From Planctomycetota bacterium (GTDB lineage Bacteria; Planctomycetota; UBA8108; JACQVS01), in assembly GCA_028280485.1 (NCBI GenBank), contig JANQLS010000110.1, positions 1 to 64,000 on the forward strand: a stretch of DNA of 64,000 nucleotides, in the 5' to 3' direction. The notes beneath the pieces were generated by a model. That model was not told the origin of the DNA. It saw only the letters and a program-made list of their open reading frames with translations, and ran no database searches. Of the stretch, positions 17,279 to 26,295 are shown one piece after another (the stretch's first letter is position 1; every line of letters starts with the position of its first letter). The translations under genes were made by a program, and so were the position numbers.

Positions 17279-19132
17279 TCAGTCGTCATCTCCCCAACTG
17301 AAAATAGGAATAAACAGAAAGTGAAAAGATCCTGAATCTTTCTTTCGCTCGTAACGAAGAAACTTGACGAACCAAGACCAACTGGTCTTCTCTTCCCCCA
17401 CACTATCGTAGGTAAAGAACGGGAAGATATCGACGGTTCGCTCATCGTTCAATCGTTCGTCGTGATACAAGCGCCAGAAGACTCTCGAAAGCTCATAATC
17501 ATCCCCGTTCTCATAAACTCTCTTTTCGTGATCATAGAATAGAGGCCAAATATCTAAACGCCCTTTTTCTAAGACCCGACTTTCAAATCCTGGCAATTGG
17601 TTGACTTCTTGCTGCTCCAACTGAGTTATGTTTTCAGCCGGAGGAGTCAAAGCATCCTCTGGTAGGTCATCATAAACATAAGTTTGATGAGAAGAATTAT
17701 AGATCCCTAAAAGATGCCCACTGGAATAACCTGGCCGATCTTGCCAATGCCCCAAAAACCAACCGAAGTTCACCATATTCGATTCATATTCGGTATCCCA
17801 GATTTGGGTATACAACAAAAACGGTAAGCTCAATCTTCGCTTACTTTGATCTCTTCGATAAGAATACAAAGGAAACAATCGAGATAATCTTTCAACCGTC
17901 TCTCCTTCCACATTTTCAAAACTCCCCCAAGCTATCGTAGATAAGAAGAGATGCCAAAACGAACCTTGATCTTCATAGTCATTCACGGCTGAAAGCATGA
18001 AGGGTAAGAAATGAGTCTGGTGATCTTCCGAGTGTTCAATCTTTCCGTAAAATGGATTGAGGAAAAAATAAGAACCCGCCGTCGAACCATTTCGATCTAC
18101 ATTTTTATGGAAGTAGAACGGGAAAAAATGTCGCTCTTTAACACTCGGTCGATGAGAGTATCCGAAGAGTGAAAATAAAAGGTGGGTAGAACTTAAATCT
18201 TTCGATTGATTCCGATGGTTCCATGATAAGAACAGGGGCAGTACATCGAACTTCGTTCCGTCCTTTTCTCGTTTTTGGTAATAGAGAGGAGTAAAAAAGA
18301 AAGAACCATCTCCCTCTTCCTTCCCCCAAACGGTTAAAAGAGGAGTCAATAAGTTAAAGTCTTCATCTCGATCTTCAACTCGACTAAAGAGCGGTGAAAT
18401 AAAGTAATTCTGATCCTCGCCTTCATTCCCCCAAAAAGTTAGCAATGCTGGGAAGGAGGTGTGATCTTCCTCAGGGTAGTTAAACTTTGAAAAGAGGGGA
18501 TTAACAAAATAACTATTCCCTTCACCCTCAGTTGCCCACATCGTAAGAAGAGGCAAGGAGATCGACCGATCGTAATTCGGCCCCACCGACCGTCCGTAAA
18601 GAGGTGTAAAAAAGTTACTCTTCTCATCCCCATCCTTTCCCCACCAAGTCATTAGCAAGGGAAGGATGACTTGATACTCATTGGGATTCCATGTTTGGGC
18701 TAAGAAGGGAGAGAAGTATCCGCCATCATATTTATCCCCTCCCCAACCGAGCAAAGGTAGAAAGAGAAAATAATCGTCTCCCCAATAGATAAGAGGAAAC
18801 ACATACCCTGAACCATTCTCTGGTTCCAGATGTATAAACGGCCAGAGGATGTCATATTTGCCCGCATATTGAGCGTAGAGGGGTCTCAGGGCCCAGCCTT
18901 CATCGGTCATTTCACCGATGGGCCACAGGATGGAGGTCGCAGGATCGCGGTGATAGACGAGCGGCCAAAGATTGACTCGATCTTCCGAGTCGCCAATCGC
19001 CTGGGGGTGACTGCCAAAGAGAAATGGAGTGGCTTTGAGCATCTTCTGCTGACAACCACTACCGAGAAAACCAAGGCTCAAGACGGATAATAAGGTGAAT
19101 ATTAGCAAAAAATCGGGACGCATTTTCAACAT
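17279..19132 (-). CDS. Lipoprotein with about ten FFxPL...WG repeats, unknown function
   Basis: 617 residues. The N-terminus MLKMRPDFLLIFTLLSVLSL then GSGCQ gives a signal peptidase II lipobox (Cys at about 27). The body repeats a unit of about 40-45 residues built around [FY]-[FL]-x-P-L-[FLY] ... LPLL-x-x-W-[AG] followed by an acidic turn (EGEGN, EGEDQ, EEGDG), for example SFFFTPLYYQ, NYFISPLFSR, SYFVNPLFSK. The spacing of aromatic/Pro strands and acidic turns suggests a repetitive beta structure, a propeller or barrel. The C-terminus keeps the pattern (DIFPFFTYDSV, FLFIPIFSWGDDD). I do not recognise a named family. It is probably attached to the outer membrane. Confidence 0.65.
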   Translation of the reverse strand: MLKMRPDFLLIFTLLSVLSLGFLGSGCQQKMLKATPFLFGSHPQAIGDSEDRVNLWPLVYHRDPATSILWPIGEMTDEGWALRPLYAQYAGKYDILWPFIHLEPENGSGYVFPLIYWGDDYFLFLPLLGWGGDKYDGGYFSPFLAQTWNPNEYQVILPLLMTWWGKDGDEKSNFFTPLYGRSVGPNYDRSISLPLLTMWATEGEGNSYFVNPLFSKFNYPEEDHTSFPALLTFWGNEGEDQNYFISPLFSRVEDRDEDFNLLTPLLTVWGKEEGDGSFFFTPLYYQKREKDGTKFDVLPLFLSWNHRNQSKDLSSTHLLFSLFGYSHRPSVKERHFFPFYFHKNVDRNGSTAGSYFFLNPFYGKIEHSEDHQTHFLPFMLSAVNDYEDQGSFWHLFLSTIAWGSFENVEGETVERLSRLFPLYSYRRDQSKRRLSLPFLLYTQIWDTEYESNMVNFGWFLGHWQDRPGYSSGHLLGIYNSSHQTYVYDDLPEDALTPPAENITQLEQQEVNQLPGFESRVLEKGRLDIWPLFYDHEKRVYENGDDYELSRVFWRLYHDERLNDERTVDIFPFFTYDSVGEEKTSWSWFVKFLRYERKKDSGSFHFLFIPIFSWGDDD

Positions 19133-19431
19133 CGGTCTACCTTTCCCACACTCTCAGTCCCTTTTTTTACCTCCTGAGCTCCTTACCTAAAGTAGAACTC
19201 AGGCAAAACTTATAAAAACAAAAAAAAGAACTAAGAATGAGGCCAAAATAAGTTGAATTCTTCCCGATAATTTAGATCATAGTTAGCCGCTTCTTAAAGG
19301 AGAAGGAAAAACTGACCTCCTCTACAGATTTTCTGAAGAGTAGGCGTGAAAACCTGCGAGAGTTTTCACCTTCCAGAGGCCTCTCCCACGAAGTCCTGCG
19401 AAAACTTTCGCAGTTTGCCCCATGAATACAT
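19133..19431. other. Intergenic leader before tRNA-Val
   Basis: About 300 bp with no frame. It contains an inverted motif GCGAAAACTTTCGC (19398-19411) shortly before the tRNA, and a related GCGAGAGTTTTC upstream. The tRNA promoter must lie here; I see no certain -35/-10 pair. Confidence 0.35.
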
Positions 19432-19508
19432 GGGCGATTAGCTCAGTTGGCTAGAGCACCTGCCTTACAAGCAGGGGGTCACTGGTTCAAGTCCAGTATC
19501 GCCCACCA
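19432..19508 (+). tRNA. tRNA-Val(TAC)
   Basis: A complete cloverleaf of 77 nt with an encoded CCA end. The acceptor stem GGGCGAT pairs with ATCGCCC, discriminator A, D-arm GCTC...GAGC, anticodon stem CCTGC/GCAGG with loop CTTACAA giving anticodon TAC (Val), and T-arm CTGG-TTCAAGT-CCAG. It is followed directly by a terminator. Confidence 0.97.
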
Positions 19509-19513
19509 AAATA

Positions 19514-19555
19514 AAACCCATCACCTCAGAATTTAAGGTGATGGGTTATTTTTTT
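19514..19555 (+). terminator. Terminator of tRNA-Val
   Basis: Stem AACCCATCACCT / AGGTGATGGGTT with a loop of about 9 nt, then ATTTTTTT. Confidence 0.85.
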
Positions 19556-19636
19556 GCCACCGGCAATTTAAGGTCGCTTGAATGGGTGAGAGAAGAAACT
19601 TTCTTCAATTGAAAAGAGAACTTACACTCGCTCGCA

Positions 19637-21040
19637 TCAACCTGCCGCAGATTCTACGACCGAAACGACGGTACTCTTCAATCGATCGATAAGCGATGCC
19701 TTCGCATTGTCAGCCAGGCCACTTTCTCGAGCGGCTTTCAATGAAAGACTGACTATCGGGTCTGAACTTGAAAGTTTAATCCCGTGGTCATCGATAAAAC
19801 CTTTTGCTTCAGCCTTAATGGAATTAAAGAGAGCGTAGTTGCGTTCGAGTTCCTTGTAACGTAACTCAGTACCGTCAGTGGTTACCAGAGTCAAAAAGCC
19901 GTAATAACTTCCCGTCATCGGCATCGTCATACAATAAGAAGAGATGATGGGTAAATCTTTGATAACCCCTTTGAACCATTCATTAAATCCTTCAGCCTGC
20001 TCGTACAACTTGGCGGTGAGTTTCCTTTTGGCCTCAGTAAATACTTTGTTGAGCTTATAAACTTCTTTTAAGTGGCCGAACATCCCAGTAACAACCGAGT
20101 ACAGGGTCATCAGGGCCGAAACAATAGTTCCCGCGACCCCAGCGCCTGCTATTCCCAGCCCTCCGACGAGCGCGGCCTTCACGGCCTCCTTCACTCCATC
20201 GTAACCAGCTGCTTTGATCTGATCTCGCACCGAATTGACAACCATCCTGGGATGGCCACTGATGATTCCTTCTTCAAGATTACGGGTCTTCCAAACTTTG
20301 ATCGCTGCCTTAGCTGCAGCGGAAAGTCCACTTACGAAGTCTTTGACCGCTCCCAATTGACTGAGGACTCCCCCCAGAACTTTCAGAATCACATCGGGTA
20401 AGGCATTCACTACGAATTGTGCTGCCTGTTTTGCTAGTTCAGCACCACCAGCGGCTTCTACCAAGCCCCATAGCATATCTTTAAGAGTATCGTGAAGCTT
20501 AGATAGAAATCCCGAACCACCCTCTTTTCCCCCAAGAAACTGATCACTCGATTTATCGAACGACCATCCTGTGGGAACGTCTGTCTTTCTTAAATCGTCA
20601 AAATCAGAGTAGGCATCAGCAAGAGTGTTCAGGAGGCCTGCGGGATGACTTGGAAGAGCGTCGGTTTTAGCGTGAGAGAGAAAATGAAGAACTCCGTAAC
20701 GAAGATTTCTGGCGACTTCGCCATCTGAGTAACGAGCCGCTGGAGGCCCAATCCGTGCCGTCACCGCAGACTCCAACTGGGTAATGGCATGATTCTTATT
20801 CCGCCCCCCTTCAGCATTCCAATCAGGTTTGGATTTCTTCCATTGATTTAACGCAATCCTGATCTCTCTCGCTTCCCAGTCTTTTCCGTAATCACTAATG
20901 GCTTTATGGTATGCATTGATTCTGCAGTCCACTCTACGGAGCTTGCGGCTGCGAACCTTGAGGGGACCGAGAGAGGTCAGTTTTTTCCATTGATCCAACC
21001 TTGGAATGCTATGAACACCAACAGAGGACGAAGCAACCAT
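19637..21040 (-). CDS. Uncharacterised 467-residue protein with amphipathic/hydrophobic centre
   Basis: Not recognised. I start at the ATG at 21040 because AGGAAG precedes it by 5-6 nt; a TTG at 21064 is the alternative. The N-terminal third is basic and soluble (QWKKSKPDW...). Residues about 190-350 are rich in Ala/Gly/Val with several potentially membrane-active segments (VVNALPDVILKVLGGVLSQL, LVGGLGIAGAGVAG, then SALMTLYSVV). The C-terminus is helical. There is no signal peptide. This layout is seen in some contact-delivered or pore-forming effectors, but no motif supports that here. It stands alone between tRNA-Val and trhO; a tRNA-adjacent position is a common insertion site for acquired genes. 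Confidence 0.55.
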   Translation of the reverse strand: MVASSSVGVHSIPRLDQWKKLTSLGPLKVRSRKLRRVDCRINAYHKAISDYGKDWEAREIRIALNQWKKSKPDWNAEGGRNKNHAITQLESAVTARIGPPAARYSDGEVARNLRYGVLHFLSHAKTDALPSHPAGLLNTLADAYSDFDDLRKTDVPTGWSFDKSSDQFLGGKEGGSGFLSKLHDTLKDMLWGLVEAAGGAELAKQAAQFVVNALPDVILKVLGGVLSQLGAVKDFVSGLSAAAKAAIKVWKTRNLEEGIISGHPRMVVNSVRDQIKAAGYDGVKEAVKAALVGGLGIAGAGVAGTIVSALMTLYSVVTGMFGHLKEVYKLNKVFTEAKRKLTAKLYEQAEGFNEWFKGVIKDLPIISSYCMTMPMTGSYYGFLTLVTTDGTELRYKELERNYALFNSIKAEAKGFIDDHGIKLSSSDPIVSLSLKAARESGLADNAKASLIDRLKSTVVSVVESAAG

Positions 21041-21419
21041 GAGACTTCCTATATCTTTACCCAAAATCCTGATTTAGCGATCCAACTGTGAACCTTCAGG
21101 AGCTCAGTCTGGATCCAAAATTATCACTACACACCCAATACAACGAAGAATCCCAAATATCCGGACGTTAAAAATAGAATATTTAGAAATCCTTGAATTC
21201 GCTTGGGCACCCCTTCAAATCGACCTTAATTGAATCCAATTAAACTCAGACTAAATACAGATATGACTCTTTTTTGATCCCCCAGACCAGCATATAATGA
21301 TCCCCTCAACCTCAACATTTTGAGCTCGACTCAACCCAGCTTAAAGTCACATTGAAAGCAGGTTGAGTGTTCAATTCGGAAAAAATCCACCCCCTCCCGT
21401 ACCTTTGAATCTTCGTCTC
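21041..21419. other. Divergent promoter region
   Basis: About 380 bp between two divergent genes. No repeat, palindrome copy or RNA recognised. The frame of trhO is open back to 21363, so part of this may be coding if a non-ATG start is used. Confidence 0.35.
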
Positions 21420-22313
21420 ATGGAAAACTTCTTTGTCACTGCTTTCTACAACTTCACTGATTTCTCCGACGCCGAGTTCAAACAGCTCGAAGAAGACTCC
21501 CCCCTCTACGGTGAACAGTATGAACTTTGCGGCTTGATCATCATCGCCAAAGAAGGAATTAACGCCACCGTAGCCGGGCCTGAAGAAAAAGTTTTAGAGT
21601 TTGAAGATCGAATTCGAAGCCTACCGGGATGTAGTGAGACTGTTTTCAAACACAGTTACTGCAATTTCAAACCATTTCGCCGGTTTAAGGTTAAGGCCCG
21701 CGACGAGATCGTCACTTTAAATCGACCCGATATTCGCCCTTTCCCCAATACCCCTTCCCATCTTCCACCCGAAGAGTGGCAAAAAGTTTTAGAGTCCGAT
21801 GAAGACTATGTCCTGATCGATACTCGCAATTGGTATGAGACCGATTTAGGAAAGTTCACGGGGGCTCTCACTCCTCCCCTAGATAAATTCAGTGATTTTG
21901 GAGACTTTGTTCGGGAATCCGGGATCCCTAAAGATAAAAAAGTCCTCATGTACTGTACGGGAGGGATCCGCTGCGAAAAAGCGTCCATCGAAATGCAGCA
22001 GATGGGTTACGAGAATGTATTCCAACTTGAAGGTGGAATTCTGCGCTACTTAGAAGAGTTTCCCAATAAGAACTATGAGGGAGAGTGCTTCGTCTTCGAC
22101 CACAGAGTTGCCGTGAATCAAGAGCTTCAAGCTTCCGAAAAGTACGGCCTGTGCCCCCATTGTGGAAATCCGGGAGATGAAAAAATTAACTGTAAGCGAT
22201 GTGAGCAGCCCGGATACGTTTGTAAAAAATGTGCGGTAGAAGAAAAAAAGAAAACTTGCTCAAAGGATTGTGCTTATCAGTACCAGAGGCAATTAGAACA
22301 ATCGATGAGATAA
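21420..22313 (+). CDS. trhO: tRNA uridine(34) hydroxylase TrhO (rhodanese-domain)
   Basis: TrhO (YceA) hydroxylates wobble U34 toward 5-hydroxyuridine using prephenate-independent, oxygen-linked chemistry. The sequence has the N-terminal acylphosphatase-like domain with AKEGINATVAGP, the linker KVKARDEIV, a rhodanese domain (VLIDTRNWYETDLGKFTGAL) with catalytic Cys in MYCTGGIRCEKAS, and a Cys-rich C-terminal zinc region (CPHCGNPGDEKINCKRCEQPGYVCKKC split over several CxxC). About 297 residues from the ATG at 21420 (MENFFVTAFYNFTD). An upstream non-ATG start at 21363 would add 19 residues. It stands alone. Confidence 0.92.
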   Translation: MENFFVTAFYNFTDFSDAEFKQLEEDSPLYGEQYELCGLIIIAKEGINATVAGPEEKVLEFEDRIRSLPGCSETVFKHSYCNFKPFRRFKVKARDEIVTLNRPDIRPFPNTPSHLPPEEWQKVLESDEDYVLIDTRNWYETDLGKFTGALTPPLDKFSDFGDFVRESGIPKDKKVLMYCTGGIRCEKASIEMQQMGYENVFQLEGGILRYLEEFPNKNYEGECFVFDHRVAVNQELQASEKYGLCPHCGNPGDEKINCKRCEQPGYVCKKCAVEEKKKTCSKDCAYQYQRQLEQSMR

Positions 22314-22332
22314 AAAGAGCAAGCTCGTTGCG

Positions 22333-23250
22333 CTACTCTTCCATCCCTAATACCTTTTTAAAAAATGCAATCTCGCCTTTTACTAAATTTCCTCCGTAAA
22401 AAGTCGACAACCCCCCATCGCCATCTTTAAACATTTCCCAGCCTATATAATTTAGAACTAAATCCTGGTGGCTTTCAGCCGAGATCGTCACCGTCTCATT
22501 CTTTGCTTTGACAATAGTAATAAGAGGCTCAACTTCCTCGGGAGGAAAAAGTTCGTCCCTTTTAGGTACTGTTATTAAAAGAGGTATAGTGGTCGATCGA
22601 GAAGCTTCAACGAGATTTTGTTGAGTCGGCACTTTGAAGAAAAAATTGATGATGGACGCTAAAAAACTTCCGGCCGATCTACGGAAAATATTTTGATTGA
22701 TCGTCTGCGGTTGAATCGGCGCCACTAAACTAATACCCGCCGGGTGGAATTTTTCCATAATTTGAATCGAAGCCAGGGTACCAAGAGAGGCAGATCGAAC
22801 AACGACTCTTTTGGATTGACCAGACACTCTCTTCAGTGCTTCACTCCAAATGAGTTCAGCATCTTGGGGAATCGTTTCTGGATTGGCACAACCTTCGGAA
22901 GCTCCCACCCCCCGGTACTCCATAATGAAGGAAGAAAAACCTTCGTCGCGAAGTTTCCTCAACTGCTTGGTCATCGGATAAAACGTGCACTCTCTCTTCA
23001 ATCCCTTTGAAATTGAAACCCCAGAAGGAAGAAAATTAAGAACAAGAGGGGCTTCTTTTCCCGCTGAAATGAAAAGGCCTCGAAGTTTATATCCATCAGA
23101 AGTGACAACTTCAACTCGCTCCCCTATTTTGGGAGGCTTATCAATATCTTTGTCTCCGACTACGGAAACAATGGGAGAAGTCAAACAGCCAGTTGAACTT
23201 CCTAAACCCACGATAAGAATCAACATGTATGGAATAAAACGTTGAGTCAT
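22333..23250 (-). CDS. Alpha/beta-hydrolase lipoprotein
   Basis: 305 residues from the ATG at 23250 (a TTG two codons upstream is less likely). The signal ends in SSTGC, a lipobox. The alpha/beta-hydrolase fold is visible: FIMEYRGVGASEG, nucleophile region VVVRSASLGTLAS (the usual G-x-S-x-G has Ser in the first position), acid loop VPKRDELFPPEE and His in SAESHQDL. It resembles secreted or lipid-anchored serine hydrolases of the DUF1749/BAAT-like sort. Substrate unknown. It is convergent with trhO, with 19 bp between the stops. Confidence 0.7.
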   Translation of the reverse strand: MTQRFIPYMLILIVGLGSSTGCLTSPIVSVVGDKDIDKPPKIGERVEVVTSDGYKLRGLFISAGKEAPLVLNFLPSGVSISKGLKRECTFYPMTKQLRKLRDEGFSSFIMEYRGVGASEGCANPETIPQDAELIWSEALKRVSGQSKRVVVRSASLGTLASIQIMEKFHPAGISLVAPIQPQTINQNIFRRSAGSFLASIINFFFKVPTQQNLVEASRSTTIPLLITVPKRDELFPPEEVEPLITIVKAKNETVTISAESHQDLVLNYIGWEMFKDGDGGLSTFYGGNLVKGEIAFFKKVLGMEE

Positions 23251-23436
23251 CTGCAAAAATTCAGCTTTATAATTCCCAATTCTATGGTCAGGAGGGATTG
23301 ATCAAATCGAGGAAGAATTGTAAGTTATTCCTAAGGTATTTTTACCAATAAAGTCTTCAAATTACTCATTCTTCTCAAATTGAGATCTCAAGACTAGCAT
23401 GAGTTTCTGTTCATACCGAGTTCAAAGAATCATCCC

Positions 23437-25149
23437 TTGAAAATCTTAGGCATATCCTGCGGCGATCATGATTGTTCAGCAAGTATCATGGTCGATGGAA
23501 AAATAATAGCTGCAGCTGAAGAAGAGCGCTTCATACGTGAAAAACACGCGGAAGGCAAAACTCCTCTTCACGCGACTCGCTTTTGTTTAAGCGAAGCAGG
23601 CCTAACTCCTAAGGATGTCGATATCGTTGCCTACGCGTTTAGCCCGGAACTCTACCACGAACTCAAATGGAAATACTTTAAACGCACCTGGCGCACTCAG
23701 CCTCAAGCTGCTTATAAAACACTTTTACAAACTGACAAAATCATCGAGCGGAGAACGCGCCACTTTAAACAGTTCTTAATCGACTCCGGTTTAAAGGAAG
23801 CAGGGTGCCCCGTCGAGTACGTAGAGCACCATTTGGCTCACGCCTCCTCCGCCTACCATCTTTCAGATTTTACCGACTCCGATGCCGCTTTATTAACCGT
23901 TGACGGTGTCGGCGAATTGACCTGCACCTTAGTCGCAAGGGGACTATCGGGAAGAATCGAAAAAATTGAGGAGATGCTCATTCCTGACTCCATCGGTCTT
24001 TTTTACTCGACGATCACTGAGTTCTTAGGTTTTAAAACAACCGACGGTGAATTCAAAGTCATGGGGATGAGCGCTTACGGAGAACCTGGGAAAGTAGACC
24101 TCTCCAATTTGATTCGCTATGAGAACAAGTACGCGAAGGTGAACGAAAACTACGTATGGGTAAAAAAAGAACTCAGTCATCAGGGCAAAGTATATTCAAA
24201 AGATCTTTTAGATCTCTTGGGTCCATCGCGAACTGACGAAGGCCTCAGCGAACCCTACGTTTCGGTGGCTGCCGAAGCTCAATACCAGCTTGAGCAAATC
24301 ACCTTAAAGATCATCGATGATTACTTAAGCGATGAACTTAAAAAACACGGTACTCTATGTTTCGCTGGAGGCTGTGCTCTCAATGTGAGGCTCAATCGAA
24401 AAATACTCGCTCACCCGTTAGTTAAAAACCTCATTGTGCCGAGTGGTGCTCACGATGCTGGCTTAAGTGCCGGAGCCGCGAGTTATGTGGCAAAACAAAA
24501 AGGCCAACAAACGGATGCCCTCCACCATGCTTACCTCGGGCCGTCTTATACCGATGAAGAAATTCTTGAAGCCCTGAAGAAGTCTAAAATTCCCTACGAG
24601 TTCTGTGAAGATCCCTGCCAGACAGGGGCGAATTTACTAGCCGAGGGGAAGATTTTATCTTGGTTTCAAGGTCGAATGGAATTCGGTCCACGAGCATTAG
24701 GAAACAGAAGTATCCTCGCCCATCCGGCATACGAAGGAATCAGCGATCAAATCAACGAGCGCATCAAGTTTAGAGAAATCTGGCGTCCCTTCTGTCCATC
24801 GATTCTTGAGGAGCACGCAGCTGATATCCTCAACTCGGATCACCCCGCACCGTTCATGAATTTGAGCTTCGAGGTGGCTGAGAATTATCGAAAGACCATT
24901 CCAGAGGTCGTTCATGTCGATGGTTCAGCACGTGCCCAAACGGTATCTAAAAAAACAAATCCCACTTACCATCGCTTGATATCACTCTTCAAAGAAAAAA
25001 CCGATATCCCTGTTCTTCTCAACACCTCTTTAAATCGTCGAGGAGAACCCATCGTCAACACTCCCCAAGATGCCATTTCTATGTTTTATGGTTGTGGATT
25101 AGATTATTTGATGATGGGCAGCTATCTGATAAAAAAGCGAAACGATTAA
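23437..25149 (+). CDS. Carbamoyltransferase 1, NodU/CmcH family
   Basis: 570 residues, TTG start. Transfers a carbamoyl group from carbamoyl phosphate, through carbamoyl-adenylate, to a sugar hydroxyl. The N-terminal Kae1-like domain shows MKILGISCGDHDCSAS, EEERFIREKHA, EHHLAHASSAYHL and LTVDGVGE. The C-terminal domain shows WFQGRMEFGPRALGNRSIL, INERIKFREIWRPFCPSI and VLLNTSLNRRGEPIV, typical of the family. It is a clear paralogue of the genes at 31791 and 36928. It starts a co-directional run with an SGNH hydrolase, two GT2 enzymes, a second SGNH hydrolase and DUF5989, so it probably decorates a surface glycan. Confidence 0.9.
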   Translation: MKILGISCGDHDCSASIMVDGKIIAAAEEERFIREKHAEGKTPLHATRFCLSEAGLTPKDVDIVAYAFSPELYHELKWKYFKRTWRTQPQAAYKTLLQTDKIIERRTRHFKQFLIDSGLKEAGCPVEYVEHHLAHASSAYHLSDFTDSDAALLTVDGVGELTCTLVARGLSGRIEKIEEMLIPDSIGLFYSTITEFLGFKTTDGEFKVMGMSAYGEPGKVDLSNLIRYENKYAKVNENYVWVKKELSHQGKVYSKDLLDLLGPSRTDEGLSEPYVSVAAEAQYQLEQITLKIIDDYLSDELKKHGTLCFAGGCALNVRLNRKILAHPLVKNLIVPSGAHDAGLSAGAASYVAKQKGQQTDALHHAYLGPSYTDEEILEALKKSKIPYEFCEDPCQTGANLLAEGKILSWFQGRMEFGPRALGNRSILAHPAYEGISDQINERIKFREIWRPFCPSILEEHAADILNSDHPAPFMNLSFEVAENYRKTIPEVVHVDGSARAQTVSKKTNPTYHRLISLFKEKTDIPVLLNTSLNRRGEPIVNTPQDAISMFYGCGLDYLMMGSYLIKKRND

Positions 25150-25167
25150 CTTTCTGAAGAATCCAAC

Positions 25168-26295
25168 ATGTCAGAATCGAACGAGCCTTCATCTCAAAAT
25201 TCTTCTCCCCAACCTAAGAAGAAAAAATTACTCAGGGCCGTGATCTTCACTTTTGTCCTCTTCGGGATCGCCGAAGCGGGCTGGAGATATTATGCCTGGG
25301 GAGAATATCAGGAAAAACTAGAAGAGTACAAACAAGGTCTCTTTGATGATGATCCCTTGGTAGGTTACCGCTATAAAAAAGGCCCCCACACCATCGAGGT
25401 CGAAGGTGAGGATGCGGTCAAATTTCATATCAATGAATGGGGATTACGGGGCCCAGAAATTGGGAAAGAAAAGCCAAAAAACATCTTTCGTATATTGTGT
25501 TTGGGGGGATCGACAACCTTCGGAACTCATTGTAAAAGAGACGAAGATACCTATCCCAGTGTCCTTCAAAAACTTCTTCAAGAAGCCTTTCCCAAGGTAA
25601 AATTTGAAGTACTCAACGCCGGCGTTCCCGGTTACCGAACGGCTGAAAGCTATCAAAACCTGAATCGCCTTCAAAATCTCAAACCCAATATGGTTTTAGT
25701 CCTTCATGCCATCAACGATCTCTGTAAGGGATTAGAAGAACCCTACTACTTAGACCCCATTTCCAATCCACCACCCGAATCCCGATTGAAAAAAAGGGAA
25801 AGAGAATTCAATTCCTTTTTTGTGGAAGCCCTCCTTCATCGATCCTTCAACTCTAAACCCCGCATACCGAAGTATCGAGAATCGATATCCACCAAAGTTC
25901 TACAGGCTTTTAGGACGAACTTAATCAATATTGCCCAGCTGGCCAAAAAAATTGGGGCTGAACCCGTCTTCATATCGTTTGAATCACGAGCGAATGCCCA
26001 AACGAGTAAAGAAGTTCAAGAAGAAATCACCAACGAAGATATGTTTCGTTTTACTCATATGAATTTTTCAAATTTGGTGCATTACTTAAAGATCTTCAAC
26101 GATGAAATAAAATTGCTGGGAAAACAAAATGAATTAAAGATCATCGAGCTTCGGAATCGATTGCCCAAAGACAAAAAGATCTGGCCCGACTATATCCACC
26201 TGTCAGGGGAAGGAACTCTGCTGAAGTCGAAAGTTATCTTTGATCAGCTTCAACCGATCATTAAAAATATGATTTCAGTTCCTTCTGATGAATGA
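25168..26295 (+). CDS. Membrane-anchored SGNH/GDSL hydrolase 1
   Basis: 375 residues with one N-terminal membrane helix (about 22-44, AVIFTFVLFGIAEAG). The SGNH blocks are visible: LCLGGSTTFG (nucleophile Ser in GGST), VLNAGVPGYRTAES (Gly block), HAINDLCKG (Asn block) and PDYIHLSGEG near the C-terminus (Asp/His of block V). Proteins of this type accompany glycan carbamoyltransferases and acyltransferases and may add or remove acyl groups in the periplasm. It lies 18 bp after carbamoyltransferase 1 and overlaps the next GT2 gene by 8 bp. Confidence 0.82.
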   Translation: MSESNEPSSQNSSPQPKKKKLLRAVIFTFVLFGIAEAGWRYYAWGEYQEKLEEYKQGLFDDDPLVGYRYKKGPHTIEVEGEDAVKFHINEWGLRGPEIGKEKPKNIFRILCLGGSTTFGTHCKRDEDTYPSVLQKLLQEAFPKVKFEVLNAGVPGYRTAESYQNLNRLQNLKPNMVLVLHAINDLCKGLEEPYYLDPISNPPPESRLKKREREFNSFFVEALLHRSFNSKPRIPKYRESISTKVLQAFRTNLINIAQLAKKIGAEPVFISFESRANAQTSKEVQEEITNEDMFRFTHMNFSNLVHYLKIFNDEIKLLGKQNELKIIELRNRLPKDKKIWPDYIHLSGEGTLLKSKVIFDQLQPIIKNMISVPSDE

